From an uncultured Lachnospiraceae bacterium (GTDB lineage Bacteria > Bacillota > Clostridia > Lachnospirales > Lachnospiraceae): 41,769 nt of DNA. Positions 41,402 to 41,769 of the stretch are shown here, one piece after another. The position numbers and the translations under genes are program-made. Every line of letters starts with the position of its first letter. Within the stretch, counting starts at the first letter, position 1. The stretch lies in contig CANDAG010000032.1 of the NCBI GenBank assembly GCA_947382625.1, forward strand, positions 1 to 41,769, read 5' to 3'. Under the pieces are notes generated by a model. It ran no database searches and was not told the DNA's origin. It saw only the letters and a list, made by a program, of their open reading frames with translations.

Positions 41402-41769
41402 ATGGCAGATAAGAAAATTGAGGCAGAAAAGCATCGCAGTGAAAAGATAGAGGAAACAGGACAGGTTACCCTTGATAAAAACAATAAGTCCCATACGATC
41501 CATCTGATCTCGGTGATCGGAGAGGTGGAAGGACATGATAATCTCAGTAATAATTCCAAAACCACAAAATATGAGCATATCCTGCCGGAGCTGGCGGCTA
41601 TTGAGGACAGCAGTGATATAGACGGCGTTCTCATTCTTTTAAATACCATGGGAGGGGATGTGGAGGCAGGGCTTGCCATTGCGGAGATGATCGCTTCCTT
41701 AAGCAAGCCTACGGTATCTCTGGTGCTTGGGGGCAGCCATTCCATAGGCGTACCTATTGCTGTCAGCAC
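41402..41769 (+). CDS. tepA: TepA/ClpP-class serine protease-like protein (3' end outside the window)
   Basis: Only the first 122 codons are in view; the frame is open to the window end. The start is [15 protein letters not shown] with AAAAGGAG 6 nt upstream. The segment [20 protein letters not shown] (about 75-94) is the ClpP-like oxyanion strand, and [15 protein letters not shown] (from about 107) carries the nucleophile Ser. This pattern fits TepA, which in Bacillus (ymfB) is encoded directly before spoIIIE and is linked to protein translocation and spore formation. So ftsK/spoIIIE is expected just beyond the window. Confidence 0.88.
   Translation, partial: MADKKIEAEKHRSEKIEETGQVTLDKNNKSHTIHLISVIGEVEGHDNLSNNSKTTKYEHILPELAAIEDSSDIDGVLILLNTMGGDVEAGLAIAEMIASLSKPTVSLVLGGSHSIGVPIAVS

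Overview
The window reads as a contiguous core-chromosome stretch from an anaerobic, spore-forming Firmicute of the class Clostridia, most probably a Lachnospiraceae (Clostridium cluster XIVa) member. The evidence is the ftsZ / spoIIGA-sigE-sigG sporulation cluster, Rex, an NADP-type glutamate dehydrogenase, a DUF5688 protein, a TPR-DUF4037 protein, a divergent LigA-type ligase, moderate GC, strong AGGAGG ribosome binding sites and some GTG/TTG starts. No insertion sequence, prophage, CRISPR array or rRNA gene was seen. The genus cannot be fixed from sequence reading alone.

Layout. 1-6.2 kb: cell division and sporulation (ftsZ, an M18 aminopeptidase, spoIIGA, sigE, an inverted ylmC/ymxH-type gene, sigG) and nrdR. 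6.3-9.6 kb: a yqeG-aroE-aroK-aroQ-efp block. 9.7-14 kb: a DUF5688 protein, tRNA-Arg(CCG), a membrane-anchored SH3b protein, a Gfo/Idh/MocA oxidoreductase and a small unknown. 14.1-18.2 kb: gdhA, a soluble zinc-type chemoreceptor on the minus strand and a patatin-like lipase. 18.3-24.3 kb: TPR-DUF4037, a MATE exporter and a GntR(YtrA-like)-ABC ATPase-permease operon. 24.4-31 kb: aroA, hflX, rluF, ligA-type ligase, metA. 31-37.8 kb: an ABC-F protein (minus) divergent from rex, a coiled-coil unknown, nnr, alr and ndoA/mazF. 37.9 kb to the end: a CNNM/CBS/CorC protein, yebC, a multi-pass membrane protein and the 5' part of a TepA/ClpP-class protease gene that normally sits next to ftsK/spoIIIE.

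How the genes work together. SpoIIGA cleaves pro-SigE in the mother cell and SigG takes over in the forespore. aroE, aroK, aroQ and aroA cover four of the seven steps to chorismate. gdhA and metA feed amino-acid synthesis. Rex, NrdR and Nnr handle NADH/NAD status, ribonucleotide reductase control and damaged NAD(P)H repair. The GntR-ABC set looks like a self-repressed, envelope-stress-type transporter.

The most unusual signal is not a gene. Many intergenic gaps hold short palindromic elements with one shared design: a small inner hairpin (pyrimidine-GC / purine-purine-A triloop / GC-purine) inside a stem whose sequence changes from copy to copy while staying paired, capped by conserved ends. 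Type A ends in ATCAATAA...GTTTGAT and tends to lie just 5' of the next gene's ribosome binding site. Type B ends in ACATAAGG or AACAACGG and hugs stop codons. One type A copy lies in frame inside a membrane-protein gene. Other notable signals are a spoIIGA promoter with a 21-bp spacer as in the Spo0A-dependent Bacillus spoIIG promoter, a tRNA gene bracketed by a 19-nt inverted repeat, and a divergent promoter pair whose two -35 boxes form one palindrome.
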